A DNA stretch of 64,000 nucleotides, taken from Oscillospiraceae bacterium (GTDB lineage Bacteria; Bacillota; Clostridia; Oscillospirales; CAG-272). Within the stretch, counting starts at the first letter, position 1. Each line of letters begins with the position of its first letter. The DNA lies in assembly GCA_015064155.1 (NCBI GenBank), contig SVST01000003.1:700-64699 (forward strand). Direction: 5' to 3'. Positions 34,723-44,728 of this stretch are shown here, one piece after another. A model generated the notes under the pieces. The model did no database searches, was not told the DNA's origin, and worked only from the letters and a program-made list of their open reading frames with translations. The position numbers and the translations under genes are program-made.

Positions 34723-37700
34723 TCAGATTTCAATGATATCTCCAAGATCGAACAGATACAAACAAATCCGATTGGGCTTTTTACCGAAAAGCTGCTCAAC
34801 CGCTTTTGCATAATGTGAAAGCTGTGCTTGGTGCGCCGCTTTCATTCGGTCGGTCAAAAGGGCGCGATCCTTGCGTTCTTTCAAAGATACCCGATCGGTT
34901 TTATAATCGACCAAAATCAACTCCCGATTTGGCATTTCCAAAAGCAGATCGATCGACCCTTGCACATAAAGCTCGTGTTGTCCCAACGCGTCTGCAAGCT
35001 CGGCATTTTCGGTGAGCGAGGACATCGGAATCATCATGCTGAACTTTTGCTCCCGATACACCTTTTCGGCAGTTTGAATCCATTGCATCACGCAGGAGCT
35101 TCGAAAAGCCTCTACGAAGTCATCCCGTACCATCGAAGCACTCTCTTTTCGCAGAAAGCCTTGTGCGATCAGCCGTTGCTTTTCGGCTTCGGTTCCGTTT
35201 TGGATGAAACGGTCAAAATCGCAAAATTCAAAGAATGCGTGCGTTGCCGTTCCGATTTCCGCCGCCGTGGGTGCTTCCTTTTGCAAAAGCAACCGATCAA
35301 ACGAGGGGGCTTTTGCGGACATCATTTCAATTTGCGCGTTCAACGAGGCATCGATGTTCGTCGTATCCGTCAAAAGATCCAAAAAGTTTTGAGAAAGCTT
35401 TGACGCCGCTGATTTGGTAGGCAATCCTTGGAGAATCTGTAACGAATTCGGTTCAGCTCGGTGGCGTTTGATGACATCAGCATACTCGTAGGCGGCTTTG
35501 CTCACGGGGACGGTGTTCTTAGCATGTTCAAAGGCTTCCTTTTCCTCTGCGCTGATATCGATATCGTTCGGCTTTTCGTAAGGAATATATTGGAAAATGC
35601 AAGGAAATTTCAAGCCGTTTGACTCACAGTGGTGTTTTACCGCCAGTAACCAGGCAAGATAACTGTTGCAAGCCAAAATCATTCCTCGATTGCCTTTTTT
35701 GACGCATGCGGCAGCATTTTGCGCGTCTTCTCGATTGCTTCCAAGTGTACCCGTGACGTACAGTCTTTCTCCTGCGCGCGTCAACGCGACGTACAGCGTA
35801 CGAATTGCTTCCTCGTGCTGCTCTTGCTTCAAAGCCAGTGTCGTCGCGTCGCGAAGAATCGTGTTCTGATGCTCAGCCGCAGACGGCTGATAGAGCTTGG
35901 TTGCACAGCCGGTTTTCTTATGAAACGTCAAAGAATCCCGGGAATCCTGATCGTTAAATCCGGCTCCGCAAGACATCAAGAAAACGATCGGAAATTCCAA
36001 GCCCTTGGATTGGTGGATCGTCATAACGGTAACTGCATTTTCGGCTTTTGCAAATCCCGCAGAGGAGATCGGTTTACCGTCCATCAGCCGTTCAACGTGC
36101 TGTAAAAAGCCATATAATCCACACCAAGAGCTTCTTTGATAGATACGAGATTGATCGTACAGCATCAAAAAGGAGGGGGAAGTGGAGAGTGCGACCAAGC
36201 GGTGATCCAAATACAACAGACGCAGCAGCCTATCCGCAGGCAAGACCGATGCTTGCTCGCGCCAAGCCTGAAGCCATTGCAGTGTGTCGGAAACCTTTTT
36301 GGAGAGTTGCGGATCGATATCGGCGGTATCTCTCGCCGTCTGCATTGCGTCAAACAAAGCCGTTTGTACGTCAACGGACTGACGGATTTTTGCAAGCTCC
36401 TCCAAGGTAAAGCCGCCGAACGGAGAAAGCAAAAATTCGGAGAGGGGAAGATCCCGATACGGATTGTCAATGGCACGCAAAAGATTAAGAAGGGCAATTA
36501 ACGCAGCGTCACTCAAAAAATCGATCGCCGATGCAGATGAAATTGGGATGGCTCGCTCCTGCAACGCTTTGGTAACGCCCTTTCCGTGCTTTCTGTCACG
36601 CACCAAAATTTTGATGTTGGATGGCTGAATCAGCTCCCCGTTAGCAAGCGTTTCTTCTCTCAAAAGACGTGCGATTTCATCTGCGATCCACCCAGCCTCC
36701 TGATTGTACGCGGTATCCTCCTCTTCATCCTCGTTCTTGGACTTTTGCGGTTTCTTTTCAAAAACGGTAAATTGTACGGGGAATGGATAGCCGCCGGGGG
36801 CGTTTTCCAAAATGGGCTTGGACCGCTTTAAATCATCCTCGGGTCGATATCCGACGCTTTCTTCACAAGCGGAAAACAGGAACGAGCAAACCGTATTGGT
36901 AAAATCTATGATCGACTGGTCACAACGGAAATTTTCGGACATAAAAATACTGATGCCCTCTGAATGTTCCGCGTCTTTTGTACCGAGCATCGGCAATTTT
37001 TTTCGATAACCGGAGAAGATTGTCGGCTCGCTTCCGCGAAAGCTGTAAATACTTTGCTTAATATCTCCAACCATGAAACGTCGGTCGCGTCCGATTGTCG
37101 CAAAGATTTCATCCTGCACGGAATCAACGTCTTGATATTCATCGATGTATACCTCGTCGTATTCTTTCGCAATCGAATCGGCGAATTCAGAAAAATTTCC
37201 GTTCGGATCGTGCAGCAAACGGTAAACCATCGTGCGAATATCGTTATACTCCAATATACCTCGTGCTTTTTTTTCTTGCAAGAGTCTTTCTTGGTATTCC
37301 TTGAAAAAGTCGTATAAAACGCTGCAGAACTCTGCGGTTTCCCGTACTTGCGTGTCAATTTCCAACGGAGAATACGAAAACGCTTCTTTCAGCTTCTTTA
37401 CACCGCGATCCCAGAATTGCGTGCGCCAGTTTTGATAGCTTTGTACTTCGGGAGTTTTGATTTCCTTCTTAATGGAAGGGAAGGATCCCTTATAAAAGGA
37501 GTTCACCACCGATTGAATGGTTTCATATTCATGCGTTTGCAAGGCCTTGCACACCTTTTTACAGTACAAAAGATCGGAAGAAAGCAATCCCATGCACCGT
37601 TGATACATTGCAGGATCGGTTGCAATCGCTTTGTCGTGCTCTTCCAAGTCGTTCGCAAAGCATTCGAACAGCGGATAGTAAAAATCATACAAGTACCGAC

Positions 37701-38376
37701 CGTAGGTGCTATTCATAAAATCGGATTCCGTGCTTTGTATGAGTGAATCGGCGTTTTGCTTTAACAACTCAATTCCCTCGGAATAAGAGGAAAAATCGTT
37801 TAAAAAGTTTAAGAGAACGTCGTTTAACGCACCGTCACTTCGGTTTGGCATAAGATGATCCAATGCTTGCGCAAAACGGTTACTTTGAAGCGACGTCAAT
37901 CCTTCATCTTCTGTTGGCGCTTGGTATTTTTCGTAAAAATCTGCGATGACACGCTCTAATACGCTGATCGCAAGCGGACGGATTTCCGCATCGTCGGCAA
38001 TTCTGAAATTGGCTGTTAAGCCCTGCTTTTCAAAATTAGAACGTACAAGCTTTTGGAAGAAGGAGTCGATGGTTGAAATTTGTGCATTACCAAGCTTTAA
38101 CAGCTGTTCGGAAAGATCCTGCCGATCGGGATTTTCCGCCAATGCATCCGAGAGTGCCTGTGCAATTCTTGACTTTAACTCGGCGGCGGCAGAGCGTGTA
38201 AACGTGACCACCAGCAAGCGGGAAAGATCGGTTTTGTCGTTGGGATCGACCAAACGTTGGATGATGCGTTCGGTTAATACGCTGGTTTTCCCCGAGCCCG
38301 CCGCGGCGGAAATCAGAACGGTTTTTCCGCGTACCCATATCGCATCTTTTTGCGCGTTTGTCCATTGTCTGCTCAT
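34723..38376 (-). CDS. addA: AddA, helicase-nuclease subunit A
   Basis: 1217 residues. UvrD-like helicase with Walker A SAAAGSGKTSVLTERI near residue 25, YNDIRTMVYRLL, the DEYQDVDSVQ Walker B region, motif III GDIKQSIYSFRGSEP, MTIHQSKGLEFP, and VALTRAGERLYVTG. The C-terminal PD-(D/E)xK nuclease domain carries GTATHAFFEF and ILVDYKTDR. With AddB it processes double-strand breaks for RecA and recognises Chi. ATG at 38376 is 7 bp from AGGGGG; a GTG two codons earlier is too close to it. Begins 12 bp after addB. Confidence 0.93.
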   Translation of the reverse strand: MSRQWTNAQKDAIWVRGKTVLISAAAGSGKTSVLTERIIQRLVDPNDKTDLSRLLVVTFTRSAAAELKSRIAQALSDALAENPDRQDLSEQLLKLGNAQISTIDSFFQKLVRSNFEKQGLTANFRIADDAEIRPLAISVLERVIADFYEKYQAPTEDEGLTSLQSNRFAQALDHLMPNRSDGALNDVLLNFLNDFSSYSEGIELLKQNADSLIQSTESDFMNSTYGRYLYDFYYPLFECFANDLEEHDKAIATDPAMYQRCMGLLSSDLLYCKKVCKALQTHEYETIQSVVNSFYKGSFPSIKKEIKTPEVQSYQNWRTQFWDRGVKKLKEAFSYSPLEIDTQVRETAEFCSVLYDFFKEYQERLLQEKKARGILEYNDIRTMVYRLLHDPNGNFSEFADSIAKEYDEVYIDEYQDVDSVQDEIFATIGRDRRFMVGDIKQSIYSFRGSEPTIFSGYRKKLPMLGTKDAEHSEGISIFMSENFRCDQSIIDFTNTVCSFLFSACEESVGYRPEDDLKRSKPILENAPGGYPFPVQFTVFEKKPQKSKNEDEEEDTAYNQEAGWIADEIARLLREETLANGELIQPSNIKILVRDRKHGKGVTKALQERAIPISSASAIDFLSDAALIALLNLLRAIDNPYRDLPLSEFLLSPFGGFTLEELAKIRQSVDVQTALFDAMQTARDTADIDPQLSKKVSDTLQWLQAWREQASVLPADRLLRLLYLDHRLVALSTSPSFLMLYDQSRIYQRSSWCGLYGFLQHVERLMDGKPISSAGFAKAENAVTVMTIHQSKGLEFPIVFLMSCGAGFNDQDSRDSLTFHKKTGCATKLYQPSAAEHQNTILRDATTLALKQEQHEEAIRTLYVALTRAGERLYVTGTLGSNREDAQNAAACVKKGNRGMILACNSYLAWLLAVKHHCESNGLKFPCIFQYIPYEKPNDIDISAEEKEAFEHAKNTVPVSKAAYEYADVIKRHRAEPNSLQILQGLPTKSAASKLSQNFLDLLTDTTNIDASLNAQIEMMSAKAPSFDRLLLQKEAPTAAEIGTATHAFFEFCDFDRFIQNGTEAEKQRLIAQGFLRKESASMVRDDFVEAFRSSCVMQWIQTAEKVYREQKFSMMIPMSSLTENAELADALGQHELYVQGSIDLLLEMPNRELILVDYKTDRVSLKERKDRALLTDRMKAAHQAQLSHYAKAVEQLFGKKPNRICLYLFDLGDIIEI

Positions 38377-38388
38377 GTTCACACCCCC

Positions 38389-41300
38389 TCACTCGTGATA
38401 CGCCTTATCGCAAAGCATGCGAATCGGGCAAAATTGGCATGCATCCTTGGACGGCGTTTTTTGTGCTTCTCCCGCCAAAATACGTTCTGCGGCAGCCGTA
38501 ACCGCCTGCTTCATTTCGAACTCCAAGGATTGTATATCGCTCAAAGGACTGCAAATCAATCCTTTTGTAAAGCTTCCCGATTCGGTTTCCCATGCCACCT
38601 TAACCGATTCGTCGTCTGCGTAAAATCCGCTTCTTTGAATCACTAATTTTCCTTTATCGTTTTTTTGCGCGAACAAAAACTGCGCACCGGCGGGAACGGC
38701 TTCCTCTCCGTAGCGTTTCATTGCAGAGAAGAGGTACAGCACCAACTGAATATCCAACCCCGACCGTACTTGGTCTAATTTGAATACGTGCTTTCCGGAT
38801 TTATAATCCACAACGCGTAAGTAGACGCGACCGTCTTCTTGCAGGATATCAATACGGTCAATGACACCGGTGAGCAATACGCGCGACCCATCCTTTAACT
38901 CCCACGTTGGAGCCGGTAAACCGTCCTCTCCGGGCTTTCCGATGGCTTGCTCAAAGCTTGTTGGAACAAATCTGCTTTCTTTCAGCTCAGCCAGAATATT
39001 GCGCAAAATAATCAGGGTCAAAGTGCGCAGCCGTGCAAACAAATGTAATAAATGACGATCCAACCGCACCGAATCCACCGGACAAACGAGGGTCAAATAC
39101 TCGTCGATGATTTCATCTGCCAAGGAATCGATCTGATCAGATTCGGGAATTTTCATGGTGCCGTCTTTGTCAAGCACTGCTTTTAGAAAATGCTCAAAAA
39201 CGTAGTGCAAGAAAATGCCGTCGTCTGCATAGCTTGGACGAGAATCCTTTTGCTCGCGTAATTTCAGCAAATAGGTGCTGTAGTACCGATACGGGCATTG
39301 CAAAAAGGTTTGGATTTTCGTGTGTGATAGGCGCAATGTTGTGGTCTCCGAGCTTCTTGGAAGCACCCATTTTTCGGGAGGTGTTTCGTTGGAAGCATCG
39401 GAAAGGGCTGCTTGGATCTCATCAAAATCAAATGCTTGGGGAAGCTTTTGATCCAACAGAAAGGCAACTCTTGTAAAAGCAAGCGACGGCATGCGTTTTG
39501 TTCCGTCAATCTGTGTGGAAACGGTTGATAAAATCAACTGCTTTGTTGGTTTCGTGATTGCACGGTAAACGTACAGAAGCTCCTCCGAGGAACGGATACG
39601 GACGTCCGAATCAAATACGATCTCAAAGTTTTTTTCTAACAGATCCTTGTCGGTATCGGACAGAATTCCGTTGCTGTTCACGGTAGCCGGGAATTCACCC
39701 TCGCAAAGCCCGAGCAGCAACGCGGCTTTTATTTTCTCCACACGCATCGTTGCTGCCGACCCGATTATCACACAATCGTGGGTATTCGGAACCGAACCGA
39801 GATCGGTTTCGGAAAGGAGGAGCGTCATGGCTTGCAAAAATTCGTCGGTTGTAAGCTCTGTGTTGGGAAGCAAATGACAGATCGTTGTCAGGGCTTCGGT
39901 TACAAAGCTGTAAAGGCGAAGCGTTTCGCCGGCTTCACGTCGTTGATCCGCCAAAAGCTCGCGTTTGGCGCGTGCCGAAAGCTGCTCGGAAACCGAAAGC
40001 TCGCAAAGATATTGGTATAGCGCACGGCATCTGTCAACCAGCTTGTTGGATTGTCGCATTTTTGCAGACAGACGCTCCAACGGTTCGATGACCGTCTTTC
40101 TGGTTTTGTTTGCGGCATCCAAAATCGCATCTCCACGCGGTGTATGTTTGGTCGTCAGTCCGTCTGCGTTCATGCTCCACACGTTCTCCAAAAAGCGAGA
40201 GCCCTGAATATGCCAGGTTTCGCAGTATTCTTCAAACATCGAGGCATCGGAAAAATCAACTCCTGCCAATCCCGTTTTTACCAAGGTGATGACATCCTGC
40301 TGCGCGTAATGTCTGCTGATTGCACGAAGTGCGGAAAGAATCAATCGAGAAAGTGGCTTGGAGGACAGATCGGTGCGTTCCGACAAAAAGTAGGGAATCT
40401 CATATCGTTCAAGTGCCGCATCCAGGACGCCGCGGTACACCTCAAGATCACGAACGACCACTGCAATTTCACCATAGGGAATCCCTCTTTGTGAAAGCCC
40501 CAAGATATTCAGCGCGGCGGCTTCTGCTTCCTCGTAAAGATTTTTGCAAGAAATCATTTTGACCGCCTTTTTCTCTTCGTCGGAAAAGATTTCCCGATTT
40601 TCTTTTCGAAGATCAAAACGCCAAAGATCGCGCTCCAGCATAGCGAGAACGGGCGATTTCTCGGTATTTTGCGGCAAAAGTGCGTGTTTTTTTGCCGGAA
40701 TGTTCATCTCCTGCGCCATACGAAGCAGATTCAAGGAGGTTTGAATCGGAGATTTGAAATGGGGCAGCGTTGAAGAAAGCTTATCCATACAAATCGATAG
40801 GGTAACGGTATCGGATTGCCTCAAAATTTGCTTCAAAACCCGATATTCTTGCATTGTAAAGCTCGTAAACGAATCTACGTAGACGTTTGCACCCGCGAAA
40901 AACTGATTTTGCTCGAGCTTTTCCGCCATGCGCAGAAGTCTGTCGGGCAGATCGCTTCCCATGCAAGCATCCAGCTGTTGTTTATACGTGCTTTCGATCA
41001 TTGCAAGATCACTGAGCTTGCGCTTTAAGGAGTTGTTGTTGGGAAGCCCGTCCGAAAGCTCTTGTAGCTTTTGAGAATCAATTCCGTTCATTCGAAGCTC
41101 GTTGATTGCTTGCAGCATCAACGGAACAAGTCCTGCGTCCTTGCCGGCACTTTGACGGTATTCCTCCAAAAAAGGTGCCAAAGACCTCAGTGTATCCCAC
41201 ATCAAAATCGATTTCATCCCATTCTGAAGCGATTCGTGTGTAACACCCCCGTAGGTTCGGAATATTTTTTCTGCCAATCCGGAAAAATGAACGACTTCAA

Positions 41301-41475
41301 AATACAGCCGTGCATTTTTCGGAAAGATCCGAGGCACGTCGAATTCACTGATATACGCTTGCTGCTCGGGAACCAACAAATAGCAACGCTTGCCGTTTTG
41401 GATATCCTCTCGGATGCGATCCATCAAATACACGGTCTTTCCGCTTCCGGACACACCGTAGACAAGATTCAACAT
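38389..41475 (-). CDS. addB: AddB, helicase-nuclease subunit B
   Basis: 1028 residues. N-terminal Walker A GVSGSGKTVYLMDRI, an inactive-looking helicase body, and a C-terminal nuclease domain: SHTKIQTFLQCPYRYY, VDYKSGKH, and the iron-sulphur Cys cluster FLQC ... CQFCPIRMLC that staples the domain. Shorter than B. subtilis AddB (~1166). Partner of AddA in break resection. Overlaps the end of the upstream queG-like gene by 7 bp, so the three genes are translated as a coupled unit. Confidence 0.92.
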   Translation of the reverse strand: MLNLVYGVSGSGKTVYLMDRIREDIQNGKRCYLLVPEQQAYISEFDVPRIFPKNARLYFEVVHFSGLAEKIFRTYGGVTHESLQNGMKSILMWDTLRSLAPFLEEYRQSAGKDAGLVPLMLQAINELRMNGIDSQKLQELSDGLPNNNSLKRKLSDLAMIESTYKQQLDACMGSDLPDRLLRMAEKLEQNQFFAGANVYVDSFTSFTMQEYRVLKQILRQSDTVTLSICMDKLSSTLPHFKSPIQTSLNLLRMAQEMNIPAKKHALLPQNTEKSPVLAMLERDLWRFDLRKENREIFSDEEKKAVKMISCKNLYEEAEAAALNILGLSQRGIPYGEIAVVVRDLEVYRGVLDAALERYEIPYFLSERTDLSSKPLSRLILSALRAISRHYAQQDVITLVKTGLAGVDFSDASMFEEYCETWHIQGSRFLENVWSMNADGLTTKHTPRGDAILDAANKTRKTVIEPLERLSAKMRQSNKLVDRCRALYQYLCELSVSEQLSARAKRELLADQRREAGETLRLYSFVTEALTTICHLLPNTELTTDEFLQAMTLLLSETDLGSVPNTHDCVIIGSAATMRVEKIKAALLLGLCEGEFPATVNSNGILSDTDKDLLEKNFEIVFDSDVRIRSSEELLYVYRAITKPTKQLILSTVSTQIDGTKRMPSLAFTRVAFLLDQKLPQAFDFDEIQAALSDASNETPPEKWVLPRSSETTTLRLSHTKIQTFLQCPYRYYSTYLLKLREQKDSRPSYADDGIFLHYVFEHFLKAVLDKDGTMKIPESDQIDSLADEIIDEYLTLVCPVDSVRLDRHLLHLFARLRTLTLIILRNILAELKESRFVPTSFEQAIGKPGEDGLPAPTWELKDGSRVLLTGVIDRIDILQEDGRVYLRVVDYKSGKHVFKLDQVRSGLDIQLVLYLFSAMKRYGEEAVPAGAQFLFAQKNDKGKLVIQRSGFYADDESVKVAWETESGSFTKGLICSPLSDIQSLEFEMKQAVTAAAERILAGEAQKTPSKDACQFCPIRMLCDKAYHE

Positions 41476-42302
41476 TTGTGTTCCCCCTTTTCTTCTTCAA
41501 ATAACAGTAAATTTCGGCGGATGGTATCACGACCGCGCCATGCGTATGCGCGACCGGCAAATTCGGTGTCTGACATTTCATCAAAAATCGAAAGTGTCAA
41601 TTCGGGAATCGAGGCTTCTTGAAAGAAAGGAATCGGGGAATAAACGGTGCCGTTCCTTTTTGCGGCTATGGTGTGCGGACAAGTCTCTTGGCATATATCA
41701 CATCCCCAAACGCTTTCGTATTTCAGGATGGTTCGTTTCTCCTCGTCATTAAGGATTCCTTTTTTCTGCGTCAATGCCGATAAACATCCGCCACATTCCT
41801 TTGACGGACAAATTCGCATGCAGGCACCGCAGTCCTCGCACGTACGAACGGGATGCGAAACGCACGGGATGATCGCATCCGTGATAAGCTCCCCAAGGAA
41901 TACGTAAGAAGAGTATTTCGGTGTGATCACCAAGTGGTTTTTTCCATACACACCAAGACCTGCGCGAACTGCGGCATCTAACTCATCGATGGGAGAATGG
42001 TCGGCAAATCCGGCAAAACGGAACTGTGGAAATCGATCTTGCAAGCACGGAATCAATTCCTCAAAGAGCATTTTATAAAATGTATGGTAGTCGCGACTTG
42101 TTGCGTATGCCGAAAGATTCCGACGGGGGTCATCGCAGCTTCTCGTATAGTAGGGAACCGCCATGACGATCACGGTTCCGCTTCTTTGGATGCCGTGCTT
42201 GTCCAACAGATAGGGACGAACGATTCGACAGTCCTCCAGGGGAATCGCGGCAAAGCAATCTATTTGTTTTTTTGAAAAAAAAGTTGATAAAAATGAAAAC
42301 AT
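41469..42302 (-). CDS. QueG-like epoxyqueuosine reductase, short form
   Basis: 277 residues. N-terminal part with SGTVIVMAVPYY and the helical DUF1730-like region (FAGFADHSPIDELDAAVRAGLGVYGKNHLVI), then two ferredoxin-type 4Fe-4S motifs: CEDCGACMRICPSKEC and WGCDICQETCPHT. QueG is a cobalamin and Fe-S enzyme that reduces epoxyqueuosine to queuosine in tRNA. The normal enzyme has ~370 residues; the C-terminal HEAT-like tRNA-binding repeats are missing here. It may work with reduced tRNA affinity, or be a related reductase. First gene of queG-addB-addA. Confidence 0.78.
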   Translation of the reverse strand: MFSFLSTFFSKKQIDCFAAIPLEDCRIVRPYLLDKHGIQRSGTVIVMAVPYYTRSCDDPRRNLSAYATSRDYHTFYKMLFEELIPCLQDRFPQFRFAGFADHSPIDELDAAVRAGLGVYGKNHLVITPKYSSYVFLGELITDAIIPCVSHPVRTCEDCGACMRICPSKECGGCLSALTQKKGILNDEEKRTILKYESVWGCDICQETCPHTIAAKRNGTVYSPIPFFQEASIPELTLSIFDEMSDTEFAGRAYAWRGRDTIRRNLLLFEEEKGEHKC

Positions 42303-42519
42303 ATCTTTCCCTTTTTCGTTTTTTGTGGTATAATAAGTAGAACCGTGCTGTTTTCGGTACTTTATACCTCCATTATATCAAATATTTTTGTAATAAACAA
42401 GAAGATTCTGCTTTTTTCAACCATTTTTTTTAACATCTTCAAAAAGCTGTCACATTGAACGTCTATAATAACAGCGCAAAGTGAGATTTGCATTACGTAA
42501 TTTGGGAGGTTATGATCAC

Positions 42520-44004
42520 GTGAATAATCAAAACGATTCTTTCAATCACGACTTCAACGATAACAATCAAATAGATAAATCAATCGAGCTTGACAACACA
42601 CCAACCTCGGAAGACACTGCCGAAGCAAGCGCTGCCGAACGAATTGACGGGGCGGTTCTTGAGGCAACGGGAGAGGATTATCAGGCTCCGATCAACGAAC
42701 CGACCGCACCGAAAGCCGCAGCCGTAAATCCCAATGACGTTACCGTTACGGCATCCAAAACAGACGACGGTGTTTACCGATACGTGTTTACCGCACCTCG
42801 CGTGGAAGCGGCGGCGGTTTCCAAAAAGCCAAAACAACTTTTTTCGCGCGTTTTGTTTGCCGCGGTTACCATTTGCCTCTGTGTGGCACTCTCTTTTGGC
42901 TCGGGCTTTGTGGGGACTTTACTTGCAAACCGCATCAACGGCAGCACCGGCGGTATCACGCCTGCCCCCAACAAGAATAACTTGTACAATCAGGACCCCG
43001 CGTCGGTTTTAAACAAAGAAGACTCTCCCTCTTCCATATACGGCTCTGCAGGAGATGACGTCTTTTCAATTTCGCAGGTCGTTCGAGTCGTACAAGATGC
43101 CGTTGTTGTCATTGACGTTTACGGGAAAATGGGCGGACAAAGCTCCGGAAGCGGTGTTATTATTTCTGCGGAAGGGTATATTCTGACTTGCCACCACGTT
43201 GTGGACAATGCGGACAGACTGATCGTTACCTTGAATTCCAACACACAATACGAAGCCGCCTTGGTTGGAAGTGATAAAAAAACCGATCTTGCGGTAATTC
43301 GGATCGAGCCCAAGGAAGACGAGCCGTTAACCTACGTCGAGCAGGGCTGCAGTGAAAACTTGGTGGTTGGCGAAGAAGTGATTGCAATCGGAAATCCCTT
43401 GGGGACTCTTGGAGGAACCGTTACCAACGGTATCATCAGCGCAACCGAAAGAACGCTCAAGACAGACGACGGCACCACGATGACGCTTTTACAAACCAAT
43501 GCCGCCATCAACTCCGGTAACTCCGGCGGTGGCTTGTTTAATTTGGACGGAAAGTTGGTTGGAATCGTCAATGCAAAGTATGCGGCAACGGGGGTAGAAG
43601 GCTTGGCATTTGCTATCCCGATCGATCTTGCATATACCGTTCAGCTTGATTTAATTAAATACGGCTACGTCAGAGGCGTTCCGGATCACGGCTTGGAAAC
43701 CTTGGACGTTACCAACGTCTATCAGTTAACGCGATATGCTTTGGATACCTACGGCGTATATATCGTGTCGTCCGCATACGAGGATTCCTTGAAGAACCGC
43801 GACCGAATCGTAGCGGTCAACGGGCAGGAAATTTCAACCACGGCTGAATTGGATGCGCTCATTGAAAAGCAGAAGGTTGGAGATACCGTAAAATTAACAA
43901 TCGAACGGGAAAAGACCGAGAACAAAAAGCTTACAAAAGAAACAATCTTTGTTGATCTTGTAATTCGCGAATACGTACCCGATTATATAGAAAAAAACGA
44001 TTAA
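42520..44004 (+). CDS. HtrA/DegP-type membrane-anchored serine protease with PDZ domain
   Basis: 494 residues from a GTG start 10 bp behind GGGAGG. A low-complexity acidic cytoplasmic N-terminus (Asn/Asp-rich, then Ala/Glu-rich, ~1-105), one membrane helix (VLFAAVTICLCVALSFGSGFVGTLL, ~110-135), a trypsin-like domain with catalytic His in TCHHVV (H226), Asp in DLAVIRI (D256) and Ser in GNSGGG (S335), then one PDZ domain (~400-494). Surface protein quality control. It is directly followed by a two-component system, as CssRS stands with HtrA-type proteases in Bacillus, so induction by secretion stress is likely (inference). Its -10 (TATAAT, 42464-42469) has no clear -35. Confidence 0.9.
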   Translation: MNNQNDSFNHDFNDNNQIDKSIELDNTPTSEDTAEASAAERIDGAVLEATGEDYQAPINEPTAPKAAAVNPNDVTVTASKTDDGVYRYVFTAPRVEAAAVSKKPKQLFSRVLFAAVTICLCVALSFGSGFVGTLLANRINGSTGGITPAPNKNNLYNQDPASVLNKEDSPSSIYGSAGDDVFSISQVVRVVQDAVVVIDVYGKMGGQSSGSGVIISAEGYILTCHHVVDNADRLIVTLNSNTQYEAALVGSDKKTDLAVIRIEPKEDEPLTYVEQGCSENLVVGEEVIAIGNPLGTLGGTVTNGIISATERTLKTDDGTTMTLLQTNAAINSGNSGGGLFNLDGKLVGIVNAKYAATGVEGLAFAIPIDLAYTVQLDLIKYGYVRGVPDHGLETLDVTNVYQLTRYALDTYGVYIVSSAYEDSLKNRDRIVAVNGQEISTTAELDALIEKQKVGDTVKLTIEREKTENKKLTKETIFVDLVIREYVPDYIEKND

Positions 44005-44029
44005 CGACACGGAAAAGGGGAATTTTGAC

Positions 44030-44728
44030 ATGTATCATATCTTAGTGGTAGACGACGAATCCCGCATCCGTTCGATCCTACGCAAATATGCTGAATTCGA
44101 AGGGCATCAGGTAACCGAGGCAGGCGACGGAATGGAAGCCGTTTTACTTTGCCGCAGCAATACCTATGATTTGATCGTCATGGATATCATGATGCCCGAG
44201 CTGGACGGATTTTCGGCATGTCGGGAAATTCGAAAGGTGACTCAAACGCCGATTATTATGCTCTCTGCACGCGGAGAGGAATACGATCGCATCAACGGCT
44301 TTGAGGTTGGTATTGACGACTACGTCACCAAGCCGTTTTCCCCAAAGGAATTGATGTTGAGAATCGACGCGATTATGAAGCGTGTCAAGCATCCGCAAAC
44401 GCTTCACGCAGAAAAAACGCAACCCAATCTGGTGATTGAATTGGATGGGGGAGGCTTGCGTGCAGACGTAACCGCCCGTTTGGTTTTCATCGATGGGGAA
44501 CGGATAGAAATGTCACCAAAGGAGTACGATCTCTTTTTCTATCTGTTGAAAAATCGGAACATCGCGCTTTCGAGAGAAAAGTTGTTGTGTGAGGTATGGG
44601 GGTACGACTTTTTCGGGGATGCCCGCACGTTGGACACGCATATCAAATTGCTGCGGAAAAGTCTTGGTAAATACAGTCACTATATCGTCACACTGCGCGG
44701 TGTTGGCTACCGCTTTGAAGGCACATGA
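44030..44728 (+). CDS. OmpR/PhoB-family response regulator
   Basis: 232 residues. Receiver domain with VVDDESRIR, phospho-acceptor D52 in VMDIMMPELDGF, and TKPF (switch Lys); C-terminal winged helix with ALSREKLLCEVWGYDF and TLDTHIKLLRKSLG ... RGVGYRFE. 26 bp after htrA; its stop overlaps the kinase start by 4 bp (ATGA). Probably activates this operon in envelope stress (inference from position). Confidence 0.9.
   Translation: MYHILVVDDESRIRSILRKYAEFEGHQVTEAGDGMEAVLLCRSNTYDLIVMDIMMPELDGFSACREIRKVTQTPIIMLSARGEEYDRINGFEVGIDDYVTKPFSPKELMLRIDAIMKRVKHPQTLHAEKTQPNLVIELDGGGLRADVTARLVFIDGERIEMSPKEYDLFFYLLKNRNIALSREKLLCEVWGYDFFGDARTLDTHIKLLRKSLGKYSHYIVTLRGVGYRFEGT

Noticed and set aside
38380-38382. 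GTG as start of addA
   Set aside because: It directly follows the AGGGGG ribosome site with almost no spacing; the ATG at 38376 is well placed.
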